Below, in pieces: positions 7,904 to 16,852 of a stretch of DNA of 16,852 nt (the first letter of the stretch is position 1; every line of letters begins with the position of its first letter). Below the pieces are notes generated by a model. That model saw only the letters and a program-made list of their open reading frames with translations. It made no database searches and was not told where the DNA came from. The translations under genes were made by a program, and so were the position numbers. This DNA is from Larix sibirica. Lineage: Eukaryota > Streptophyta > Pinopsida > Pinales > Pinaceae. Where the stretch lies: the NCBI GenBank assembly GCA_004151065.3, contig NWUY0300010669.1, positions 49,548-66,399 of the forward strand, in the 5' to 3' direction.

Positions 7904-9070
7904 CTATGCTAAAGGATTCCTCTTCTTTAGCTTATCTTCTTCATGAACTGCTTTGGGGACTGATGGAGCTTGATCAATTTTTTCATCAGCTACCACTGTC
8001 CTTATGGGTTCTCGCACGACTTTTCTCCAATGCTTTATAGCTTCTTGCATAACTTTCCTCCCCTGCTCTGGACGAAGCTGTGGGTGAAGTTTCCAACACT
8101 TCTCAACACGTTGTCCACTCATTTTGCAATGAGTGCAATAATTCTTCTTGCCACTCTCCCTCTTATGATGAGGAGGATGGTCTCGTTGTTGCGTCCTCTT
8201 CCTGGTCGACATTACTTTCCTGTAAAAATCCATTCTTTTCCAACACTTAACAACAATATGGTTATTCAAACCGCAAAATGTACATGTTTTTTTATACCAC
8301 AAGTTATGCTTTTCATTGCCAATTTTCTTATAATCAAGAGGAATGTTGGAATAATTAAACTTATTATACCTTGAATGGTTGTCTTTGGTGCAGATCTAGC
8401 AAGGAGAACTTGACTCAAATCCTTCAGGATGTTCATCCCTCTCTAGAGATGTTTTGGATTCTTTGTCACTGATATGAGATGGTGGCGTGCCTTCGTTCTG
8501 CTTGAGTGGTTTTGGTAATGGTTCAGGTTCTTCACTTGAAGCATGTCTTGCTTGAACTAATTTGGAACATTCTCCATACCCTAATCCTGCATATTGAGGT
8601 CTTTCTTCCACTTCTATTGGATTAATTATTCCTTGGCCATTAATTCCAAGGCCCTTTCCGTCAAAAACCATCTTAGTTAACAGTTTAAAACCAATGCCTT
8701 TCTTTTACTTCTCAACTGCACCAAAAGAAGCATATGCATATTGATGGGGTGAAAGAGAACATGATGAACATGGCGAATTACTTATAGTGTATACCTCGGC
8801 CATGGTTTCTGCATCTTTGGTAGAAGTTTGTCTCTTTTGCATTGTAGACTCTTCATTCTCCTGAAACTTTGTCAACATCTCGTCCTTAGCTTGCAACTCA
8901 AGTTGCAAGGCTTCTAATCTCTCTTGCAACTCTCAAAGCCTATCTTGCAACTCTTGCTTGTCACCCTCCAATTTTTGTAGCAATTTTCTCAACTCAGCAT
9001 TTTCTCCCTGAATTGTTTGGTTGATTTCTTCAAACTCGTGAAGCCATACTTGCTTCTTTGCTTTGTCCAT
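7904..9070 (-). pseudogene. Gag-like pseudogene with coiled coil, G-patch-like motif and two zinc knuckles, copy 2
   Basis: Second copy of the gag-like pseudogene, in the second large repeat. ATG is at 9070-9068, and the nonsense codons are at 8935-8933, 8707-8705 and 8398-8396, the same three as in copy 1. The knuckles are at 8284-8243 and 8137-8096. Every translated segment is residue-for-residue the same as in copy 1, including the Gln in the second knuckle. Both copies therefore inherited the damage before duplicating, or are one locus assembled twice. Neither copy can make the full protein without readthrough of three stops. Confidence 0.8.
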
Positions 9071-10614
9071 GGTTCTATGCTACAACCAATACACTTGCAC
9101 TTTTCAAACTCCAACAAATGGAGAAAATTGGCACGATATTAACAAACCCTTTGGAGAACTTGCGTACAAGCCAAATAGAAAGATATCGGGATCTCTCGAA
9201 AATGCACCCTATTACAAATTTCAAGCCGATGGCAAATACATCAAACATTCATTAATGGTAAAACTTGATGGTTTTAAAATCCCCACTATAAAAAGTGCAA
9301 CATGAAAATTTTCATCTCCCTTGTTTTGCCTTTTCCAACTTTAAGCATGGGCAAATTAGCTTTACAATAATTAAACTATGCAACTATGGTGTTGCCAACA
9401 TCTCAAAAACAATATTAAAATGACTTGCCATAATGGCTTTAAGAATACCTTTGCTACCGAAGCTTAGACACTCTAAGTAAAGCCTTATGCCAATGTCATG
9501 CAAGCGCTAACTAAAAAGTAAGCCTTTCTCCTAAGTTTTTTTTTATGCCCACTATTCATTACATGAAAATTTCCCAGGAGCGCTAATGTTTAAAAAGTAG
9601 CCTGTAGTAGTAGGGCAGTTGGAATTTGTGGCTATTAAGTCACTACAGGTTAGCTGTTTAATTCCTGTAGGTCTCAGAGGTTGAGGGTGGGAGCCATTCT
9701 AATGGTGACATATGATTTTGACAGCAAAATTCACAAAGCATCGGGCAGGTGTGGGAGCAATCAACAGACTAGTGGCTTCATTTTATATACAGTTTTATCA
9801 CACTACGACTTCACAAGTACAGGTCTGGATTCGTCCTCTAGATGATTGTTTTACTGCAATCTGCACAGGATTTGTGTACATCAAATTTTACTGAAAGATG
9901 TGGACATATAATCATGCATACAAAGAGACAAGCACTTCCCCTTTAATGCGATGCAATCTGGTGTCAACATTCAAGATGTAAAAACTGCAATGCTTCAGCT
10001 TGCACATCACCACATGTCTGACAGAAATAGAGCCTTTGTGGAGAGGTCGTGCAGATTTAATGAAAGACCATGTAATTATATTCTCCCTCTTGCTATATAT
10101 GTGAACTGTCTTCAACTGTAAACACCAAATCAGTTTGGCTATTGTGTGCAGACTTTACATGCATAAAATAGTTCATCAATACACAGAACAAACTGGAACA
10201 AAAACCAAAATCTCTGCACGCATCTTTCAACACTCAAGCAGTAGTGCAATAGTAATCGCTCGAGTTATGAAACTTATCGACCATGTTGCCATCTGTCTCA
10301 AGCATTAATAAAACTTAAGACCGCCAAAGATCTCAACGGAGAGAGTTTCCATGGATTCAACGTCAAGTGAATCTCAATCACGGAGTCGATATGAACTCTG
10401 ATGGCATATCAAAACTTTGTCAAGTCCTCTGATTTTGTTGTTGATGGCGTCCAACCTTTTCACATAAACAAAATGTCTCTTTCTGTTGTCACGATGGCGA
10501 TACATTTCTGGCTCCTTGTGGTGCTGGCTTCCCGAGTTGGCTAGATTGCCCATTCTTTTACCATTGTAGGGTCGTGTATTTCTTTGTCCTAACATAAATA
10601 TTCGTAATCCAACT
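9071..10614. other. Unassigned internal region, copy 2
   Basis: Duplicate of 2732-4275 at the 6,339-bp offset, with the same small open frames at 9063-9305 (+), 9712-9894 (+) and 10619-10374 (-). It adds no information beyond copy 1. Confidence 0.4.
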
Positions 10615-10884
10615 AGCAATATCTTTCACGTACGAAGTCCATTAGACCTCATTCAATTTCAATTTTTGCTCTTTTTGTCCGAAAATCCAACAATCAATAT
10701 CTTTCGCATACGAAGTCCATTACACCTCATTCAAGTTGCGTCGGAATTGAAAAGCTCCGTATGAGCTCTTTGTTGTTCGAAAATCTTCGACGGTGATGAA
10801 AACCTTCTACATCTGTTGACTGCGGAGATCCTCTTGGATCATGTTGTATGTCAGATTTGCTTCATGGGTATTAAGACTGCTGGG
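10615..10884. repeat. Partial third LTR-like block R, copy 2
   Basis: Duplicate of 4276-4545 at the 6,339-bp offset, with the same inner duplication and the same shared flank. Confidence 0.65.
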
Positions 10885-11247
10885 GTAAACCCTCTGAATT
10901 AATTTGGGTATTGTTTTATCAAATTCAACTTACTTTTCGAATCAACTTAGGGTGAAAGGTATTTTAAAAGTGCATTCGTTTATAGTGATTTTCATTGTTT
11001 GTGGTTTGATACACTTTGAAAGTGGAGGCTCATAATGTATTTCATTAATTTCTCCATCAAGATATCCTTTGTTTTACAAGAGTTTTCACATCATGTGGTT
11101 AATTCTCTCATCGTGGGCAACCTTCTCCTCATATCAATCAGGATTTATGGCTCTTACATGAAGTGGCACAAGTAAGACTCTCTTGCTTATTTTCTCTAAA
11201 CAAAAATCATACCAAAAGTTAACTTACCATCCCTTTCCTCACGAGGA

Positions 11248-11257
11248 GATTTTATAG
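11248..11257 (-). promoter_or_regulatory. TATA-like box in LTR Q, copy 2
   Basis: Duplicate of 4909-4918 at the 6,339-bp offset; minus strand reads CTATAAAATC. Confidence 0.4.
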
Positions 11258-11299
11258 CTTTACATGAATCAAAACTACTCCATCATATCAAAGAGAAGA

Positions 11300-11425
11300 T
11301 ATCTCTCAATATCCCTAAATGTATCTCAATATCCCAAAATGTAGGATCTAAGCATAACTCAATATCTCTCAATATCCCAACATGTATCTCAATATCCCAA
11401 AATGTAGGATCTAAGCATAACTCAA
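11300..11425. repeat. 63-bp tandem repeat in LTR Q, copy 2
   Basis: Duplicate of 4961-5086: two 63-bp units, 11300-11362 and 11363-11425. Confidence 0.9.
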
Positions 11426-11711
11426 GGGATAAGAGGAGAGAAAATCTCAACATCCCCATGAAGATCTCCACTCTCCATGAATACCTCAAGTCTCTATGAG
11501 ACTAGGAAACTAGAAGACTACATATGAGTTCATTTCAATTTTTGTTCTTTTTGTTCGAAAATTCAACAAGCAATATCTTTCGCGTACGAAGTCCATTAGA
11601 CCCCATTCAAGTTGCGTCGGAAAGCTCCCTACAAGCTCTTTGTTGTTTGAAAATCTTCGATGGTGATGAAAACCTTCTACGTCTATTGACTGTGGAGATC
11701 CTCTTGGATCA

Positions 11712-12555
11712 TGTTGTATGTTAGATTTGCTTCATGGGTATTAAGACTGCTGGGGAGAAACCATTTGTTGTGGGGCTTCTTGGTCATTTCCTTTAGTTTT
11801 GTGAGTTGATTGAACTTTGTTAAGCTAGAACCTACCTTTAGTACTCGAAGAGACTTCTTGTTTTTCATTTTTCTGAGTTTGCATTTTTTTAACTACTCAG
11901 GACCCGTTCGCTGTCTGTAATACTTATAATAGCGATTTCCCTAGAAATTTGCATGTAATAATGTGCACAATAGCGATTTACTTCCTAACAACCTTAAGCA
12001 CAATTGTGAATTCCCTGTAAGGTGTGAATTTTTCACATTCTTCTTTGTCCAGTTAGACTGACTGAGTTTGTTTGGAAACCTCTGTGTGTATTGGGTGTCT
12101 TTGTGACCCCTCTGAATTAATTTGGGTTTTGTTTGAACTTATACAACTTGTGATTGGCTTGTCCTTCTCAAATTGGTCAAACTTGTATGGTTGAAAGGTC
12201 TTGTGTTTGTGACTTCCTTCACTATAACTAATAGGTATATCAAGCTTTGTTATTTGTTTGCATTAGAGTGGTTGTTCATCAAGTAGTTTATTTTCATTCA
12301 ATTTGAGAAGTGAAAATTGGATCATTTTAGAAATTTTTGCATTTTAATTATGTGAAATTGCAAGTTTTTCATTTGAAAAGTGATTTTATATTGTGCATCA
12401 AAAGCAAGTTTGCATTTTGTTTGCATCAATTACAAGTTTTCTTTTGAAAAGCAAGTTTGCATTTTGCATTAAAAAAAACAAAAAGTTGTATTTGGTTTGT
12501 GTAGTTGCACTTGCATCTAGGTTTCAACCTTCATTTGCATTCAAAAGTTGATTTG
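11712..12555. other. Flank F of LTR Q, copy 2; no supported gene
   Basis: Duplicate of 5373-6216. Here it continues directly into the TGCATT-rich DNA upstream of the gypsy-type leader, which may be its original context. Confidence 0.5.
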
Positions 12556-13268
12556 CACATATATATATATATATTTGACATTGAATTTGTATGTGCATAT
12601 GAGAGATTAAGATTGCATTTGTTGTTCAAAATGTTAAAAGTTTGAGTTTTCATCTGCATTTTGCATTCAAAGTTTGCATGTGCATTGAAATCTTCGAAAT
12701 CTAAAAAGTCTTGAATGTCAGTTAGAAGGATCTTAAGTACTTGCATTTGCATTCAAAAGAAAATTTTGCATTTTGAAACGACTACATTGTGAAGATTTCA
12801 TTTAGTGGGTTTATAAGCGTTCCATATTTCAATTGTAAAGAACACCAACAAATGCATTTTCACTTGAATACCTTTAGTTGAATGTAATAGTGCTTCATAT
12901 ATCATTTTTAAAAGAATGTTAAGGAGTGTTTATTTTAATCTGAAAAGTCTTTAGGTGCATTAAGTTTTGTTCTCTTAAAATGTTTTGAAATTACATTTTG
13001 AACAAGCAAGAAGTAATAGGAAAAGACTAGGAAGTTTTTTTTTTTTTAGTAAGAAACTCACCTAATAGTCTAGGGCTTAAGACTTTGGAGATAGGTGTTG
13101 TGAGAAAAATCCTCCAAAGCCACAAAAGATTGGAAACTAAGAACCAATAAAGAGAGTCAAAACCCATTAGTAGTGTGAAGTACTTGTTGGGAAAGCACCA
13201 CTAGCATTAGCGTCAAGCGATAGGTAAATCTATTCCAAGTGGACAGATTGTCCCCTGGTGCTCAAATT
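12556..13268. other. AT-rich DNA dense in TGCATT motifs; no supported gene
   Basis: It starts in an alternating AT tract (12558-12575). From about 12240 to 12780, overlapping the end of the large repeat, TTTGCATT, TTGCATTTTGCATT and TGCATTCAAA recur more than a dozen times without a fixed period. A 13-T run lies at 13035-13047. From about 13050 base composition becomes more balanced, leading into the leader repeats. An LTR of the downstream gypsy-type element may lie here, but I could not find its ends. Confidence 0.5.
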
Positions 13269-13585
13269 AGTGGGGTTATGTGTTTCTAGGGGTTGGTCAG
13301 GTGTGGCAAGTCCTCAGGGCGACACCACTGCTCATTGATAGCTTTAGGTCTAGGACTTGTGTCCTATGTTCCCTGCCCATTCGCATAATCCCTCTCCAAC
13401 GACTATTCCACCCGACTACCTAACATGAAGTGGTATACATAGTTGATTATATTAGGTTCCACATACGTTATTGCAAGGGGAATACCTCTCATCACCTGAG
13501 ACATATGTAGAATTTATGACCTATCTCATTGGGAGGGTATTTGCTGAAGGAAAGTGCTTGCACCCCTGGTGATTGGTTTCATGGA
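13269..13585. repeat. Leader repeat A upstream of gypsy-type gag
   Basis: First of two diverged tandem units. It shares with 13587-13890 the strings GTGGGGTTATGTGT, CTAGGACTTGTGTCCTATGT followed by TCCCTGCCCATT, GTTGCAAGGGGAATA, TTGGGAGGGTATTTG and GGTGATTGGT, in the same order. It is not coding. Its place 0.5-0.9 kb before gag suggests the untranslated leader of the retroelement. It stops exactly at the N at 13586. Confidence 0.75.
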
Positions 13586-13586
13586 N
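13586..13586. other. Single N at the boundary of the two leader repeats
   Basis: The base after this N begins repeat B, and the base before it ends repeat A. The coincidence with a repeat edge suggests a join between two copies of the same leader, or between two contigs. Confidence 0.55.
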
Positions 13587-13890
13587 AGTGGGGTTATGTG
13601 TGACTAGGGGTTGTTCAGACTTGGAAAGTCCTCGGGGTGACACCACTATTCATTGATAGCTTCAGGTCTAGGACTTGTGTCCTATGTTCCCTGCCCATTA
13701 GGAGAAGTCCTTTCCAGTGATTGTTCCGCCATGCAAACTGGTAGTTGCTTTTCCTAGGTTCCTCCTAAGTCGTTGCAAGGGGAATATCTTGCGGTACTTG
13801 AAGAAAGGCATAGGATTTCCATCCTAACTCCTTGGGAGGGTATTTGGAAAAGGCAAGTGATTGAACCCATGGTGATTGGTACATGAGAAT
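13587..13890. repeat. Leader repeat B upstream of gypsy-type gag
   Basis: Second unit, about 15 bp shorter than A and visibly diverged from it. After B the leader continues in single copy to the gag start. A hairpin GAAGAGCC (13956-13963) / GGCTCTTC (13972-13979), 8-bp stem and 8-nt loop, follows; its role is unknown. Confidence 0.75.
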
Positions 13891-15641
13891 AGGGTAAATG
13901 TCTCTCAATCTTCGTTGGTTGGACTTGGGCCCTAATCAACCCAGGCTGATCTCCGGAAGAGCCCCAATTGCGGCTCTTCACTCAATAGTGTTTGGTTCTA
14001 AACAACCAAAATCTTATCATTAGAAGAGTTTGCCTGCTTGTTATAATGTTTTCAAGAACTTTCTAGTGTGTGATGTTTGTTGTTTTATTTTTATAGATTT
14101 CTTCTTTGTGTATTTTGCGAGCCATCGTGGCGGATAAACCTTTGCACAAGTGTAGAATGATTCAAGGACACTCTCTTGAACAGAGAGAAGTCCATACACC
14201 AAGGCGAAGACTGGATTACAATAATCCACTCCCTCGGGGGGCAGAGGAAGAAAATCAGGAATCACAAACATAACAAGTAGAAGAATAAAGCAATTCTAGT
14301 TCTAATGAGTATGAGACTTCATCCGGAGAAGGACATTTTAGTGACATTGAGGGTCAGTTGAAAAACTCCCTTAGATTTATTTCTCCCCATTCCGAGGAGA
14401 ATTCAAGTCCTACCTTAATAGAATATTTCACTGATCCATCGGGACTTTTGAACCCACTACAAAGCCCTAATTTTAGCCGAGGATTTGATCTTCACATTCT
14501 TGTAAGCAATAATCCTTTGTCTCATTGGTTTAATATGGAAAATATTGGAGAAATGGCTGCTATTGGGGAGGTAACTCCCCTAGTTAGTTCAACCAATTTA
14601 GGAGGAGTAACTTTAAACATGTCACCCACAGTGGGATCATGATGGTCCCCATCATCCTCTATGATACTTACTGGCGAAGCTTGCTCATCTCCACAAAGCA
14701 GAAATCATTTTTCTTTTGGGTTAACATTTCTAGGTTTTCAATCGAGACATGCATCTATCACTCCTACATCAATGTTTACCTCTACCTCATGTAGTGGTCC
14801 ATCCGTTCCTTCCCGAAATTTCCCACCCTATACAAGACAGATTTCCATGCCTAACCCATCCACCATAACTGGGACTTTTGACAACTCTAGTCCACCCCAG
14901 ATCAACTTGCCTTTCCAATCACTTGGAGACATGAGTAATAACAATCCCTTTGCATCAAACATACCAAAAAATAATCAATTTAGACTAGGGGACACTAGTA
15001 CTGGGTTTCCGTGGGGATAGTATGCTCCAAAAGGGAACACTCCCTTTTATGGAGTAGGAGGTACAAACTTGGTTAACCCTACATTGGTGAATACCTTACG
15101 GAGTAGCCAACCTTTAGGTGGAGTGGGAAGTGCTTTTGGAGTTGCTTTTACATATTTTGTGCAACCCCAACCTGGTCAAAATTTTGGGCCAAATAATCAA
15201 CGTTTCATGGATCTTGGATCCCCTTATATTCTAGGGTAACCTTTTATGAACACAAACCAATGAGCAGCTAATGCTCCTAGATCATGGAACTCTATGGCTC
15301 AAACAAAGTTATCATTTTTGGCCACGTTGAATTTGCTAGACCTTACAAAGCTAACCAATGATCCTCTTTTACATTACCCTAGATTGTTATCCCTCCCTAC
15401 TAAACTCGCTTCAAACATTCCTAAGTTTGAAGGAAAACCTAAGGAAGACCTGAAAAACCATGTGATGACTTTTCATATATGGTGCTCCTCTAACTCTTTG
15501 ATGGATGATTCCAATAGATTAGGAATCTTCCAAAGGAATTTAATTGGGATGGTAGCTAAATGGTATATTGAATTTCCAAGAGCATCTTTTCAAACCTTTA
15601 ACTCGGTTGCGATGACGTTCTTGAACCACTTTCAATTACTA

Positions 15642-15722
15642 GTATGTTATGAGACTAGTACAGGATTGTTGACTTCGTTTAGGCAAGATAAATCTACTCA
15701 TATCTATGAACACATCCATGAG
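15642..15722 (+). repeat. 27-codon segment of gag, first copy
   Basis: It encodes VCYETSTGLLTSF...THIYEHIHE. It aligns without gaps to 15724-15804, 81 nt each, with about 19 differences (about 77% identity). It ends exactly at the N at 15723. Confidence 0.85.
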
Positions 15723-15723
15723 N
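15723..15723. other. Single N between two diverged copies of a gag segment
   Basis: Sequence left of the N ends at HIHE, and sequence right of it starts again 27 codons earlier, at VRYETG. If the N is dropped, both sides are in the same frame. The pattern fits an end-to-end join of two paralogous gag fragments. Confidence 0.65.
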
Positions 15724-15804
15724 GTCCGTTATGAAACTGGAATAGAGATGTTAACATATTTTTGTGAGGATAAATCTACTCATATCTCTGACCACATCCA
15801 TGAG
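15724..15804 (+). repeat. 27-codon segment of gag, second copy
   Basis: It encodes VRYETGIEMLTYF...THISDHIHE and continues into the WRRRRRLIK part of the Gag core. This copy keeps the Arg and Gly of YETG, so it looks nearer the family norm than the first copy. Confidence 0.85.
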
Positions 15805-16380
15805 TGGCGGAGGAGAAGACGCCTTATTAAAGCTCATATTCTGAATGAATTTATGAATGATTGGTTTATTAAGTCCTTACAACCCTTTATAGTGAAGGAT
15901 GTGGTCCTTGCAGGGGTTCAAAATGAAGAGCAAGTTATCATCAAAACTCAACAACTGGATTTGGTCTACTCCCAATCTAGAATGTTGTATGAAATCTTAC
16001 CCACTGCTCCAAGAGTAGAAGTTGATCGAACCAAAATTACCCCTGGACCTCATGTTGATGGCGTGATTGGTTCACTTGAAAATAATTTAGCTAGCCAGGG
16101 TATGAACCTTACTAGTCAAAATTCATCAGCAGCTGGTTAGAAAAACACTCAAAATCCCAAACCCAACCCTCCCTTGGATGTTTTTTCAGTACAAAAATCC
16201 AATGCAAAGGGAAACAAACAACCTAAAGGGAAGAAGAAAAAAAATAAGAAAACTGAGAATAAAGGGAATAATAATGCAAATAACAACAATAACAAAAATG
16301 TTGGTGGGACTAAAAAGGAAAAAGGTGAGGTCAAGTTTCCTTGCCAATTGTGTAACGAAGAACACCTAACCTAATTTTGT

Positions 16381-16852
16381 TATTAAGGAATTTATCCAAA
16401 TTATTGGGGCTATATCACCAACAAACTGGGGCTTCTAGACACTTACATCTAAAGGTTTTAATACAAGCAATTCAGACTTTAGACTCTAAATTGATATCAA
16501 GCAAATATAAATTCAATGATTAAACGGGAAGAAAGATTATGTATTTGGTTTATAAAGGTTGGTCCTAGCTTTCTTTGCTCCTCGGATCTGCTCCAATTGC
16601 TCAACTTAAGAACCTACAAAACACCTACAATACCCTCCTCAAACATATTCGCTACAAAAAGATAATTGAAATTCACATATAACATATAATTGAAAACTAG
16701 TTAATTAAATGAACATCAATATATGAGCGAAATCCAAGACAATCAATTGGGAAGGGAATGTAAAATTTTCACAATAATCTGAAATCACAGACCTCAACTT
16801 GGTCTCAAGTCTCTCTAAATCACATGCAAGATGCCAAACCCGTTTCTCAATC
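16381..16852. other. Region after the zinc knuckle; short open frame then unassigned DNA
   Basis: In another frame, 16380-16523 is open for 47 codons (LSKLLGLYHQQTGASRHLHL), which may be gag sequence continuing after a one-base change. Beyond 16524 nothing is recognised. The tail is AT-rich, and its right edge is the window end. No LTR, protease or RT motif is visible. Confidence 0.35.

Larger units (their letters stand above)
11040..11711 (-). mobile_element. LTR-like repeat Q, copy 2 (5' LTR)
   Basis: Copy of 4701-5372 at the 6,339-bp offset, with the same 63-bp tandem duplication (11300-11425) and the same TATA-like box (11257-11248). With 7022-7665 it delimits a candidate minus-strand element of about 4,690 bp, short for an autonomous plant LTR retrotransposon and with no pol domain between the repeats. 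Confidence 0.5.
7037..12555. repeat. Large direct repeat, copy 2 (5,519 bp)
   Basis: Second copy of 698-6216. On its left the LTR-like block continues 15 bases further, to 7022, so this copy is the less truncated one. On its right the sequence departs from copy 1 at 12556, again inside an alternating AT tract, and runs into AT-rich DNA upstream of the gypsy-type leader. Both flanks therefore differ from those of copy 1. Confidence 0.97.
14127..16380 (+). pseudogene. gag: Decayed Ty3/gypsy-type gag
   Basis: Capsid/nucleocapsid precursor of an LTR retrotransposon. I place the start at 14127, where GTG replaces the expected ATG (context GCCATCGTGGCG, product VADKPLHKCRM). The N-terminal part (14127-15290) is polar, with a repeated Gly/Asn/Pro-rich section. 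The Gag core runs about 15425-15910: PKFEGKPKEDLKNH, LFQRNL-like GIFQRNLIGMVAKWY, FNSVAMTFLNHFQL and DHIHEWRRRRRLIKAHI. A Lys/Asn-rich tail (16174-16335) leads to the knuckle CQLCNEEHLT..FC (C-x2-C-x3-H-x4-C, 16342-16380). In-frame stops occur at 14271, 14640, 15018, 15237, 15261, 16138 and 16372, the last inside the knuckle. The frame between 14271 and 14358 is unclear and may shift. The N at 15723 adds one base and offsets the frame. No pol follows in the window. Confidence 0.85.

Noticed and set aside
698-12555. CRISPR-like or phage-like reading of the repeats
   Set aside because: The repeats are long LTR-like and segmental units with plant retroelement Gag motifs; there are no short regularly spaced repeats or prokaryotic gene features.
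12531-12752. 73-codon minus-strand frame
   Set aside because: Product is repeated Met-Gln-Met and Phe-Glu-Cys-Lys from the TGCATT motif cluster and an AT tract; low-complexity openness.
13754-13981. 75-codon minus-strand frame in the gypsy-type leader
   Set aside because: It lies within leader repeat B and the single-copy leader with no motif; the matching part of repeat A does not keep the frame open.
16149-16334. 61-codon minus-strand frame rich in Phe, Leu and Pro
   Set aside because: Antisense shadow of the Lys/Asn-rich tail of the gypsy-type gag.

Overview
The window looks like nuclear DNA of a large, transposon-rich plant genome, possibly a conifer or another seed plant; that placement is an inference from element type and AT-rich composition. 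I recognise no intact host gene, tRNA, rRNA or CRISPR array. The recognisable coding content is decayed LTR-retrotransposon Gag sequence, and no reverse transcriptase, RNase H, integrase or protease motif is visible.

Layout. 1-696: unassigned DNA with a 48-bp tandem repeat at its left end. 698-6216 and 7037-12555: two direct copies of one 5,519-bp segment at a constant offset of 6,339 bp. All stretches I compared are identical. Each copy carries, on the minus strand, most of a non-autonomous LTR element of about 4.7 kb. It has two related 640-670 bp LTR-like repeats with a shared TATA-like box, a purine tract beside one of them, and one gag-like reading frame (coiled coil, G-patch-like motif, two CCHC knuckles). 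That frame is broken by three nonsense codons but no frameshift. 6217-6636 and 6638-7036: AT-rich spacers that differ between the two contexts. 12556-14126: AT-rich DNA dense in TGCATT motifs, then a diverged tandem repeat of about 310 bp that looks like a retroelement leader. 14127-16380: a decayed plus-strand Ty3/gypsy-type gag ending in a zinc knuckle. 16381-16852: a short further open frame, then unassigned sequence.

Four single N characters (697, 6637, 13586, 15723) deserve attention. Three sit exactly where a repeated segment starts, so they look like contig joins rather than random base-call failures. The large duplication may therefore be a scaffolding or haplotype artefact rather than real genome structure. 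The gag frame before 15723 resumes after it if the N itself is dropped.

The most interesting biology is the minus-strand element. It appears to be a gag-only LTR element with a coiled-coil, G-patch and double-knuckle protein, whose internal region also holds about 1.5 kb of unexplained sequence. It would depend on pol functions supplied in trans.
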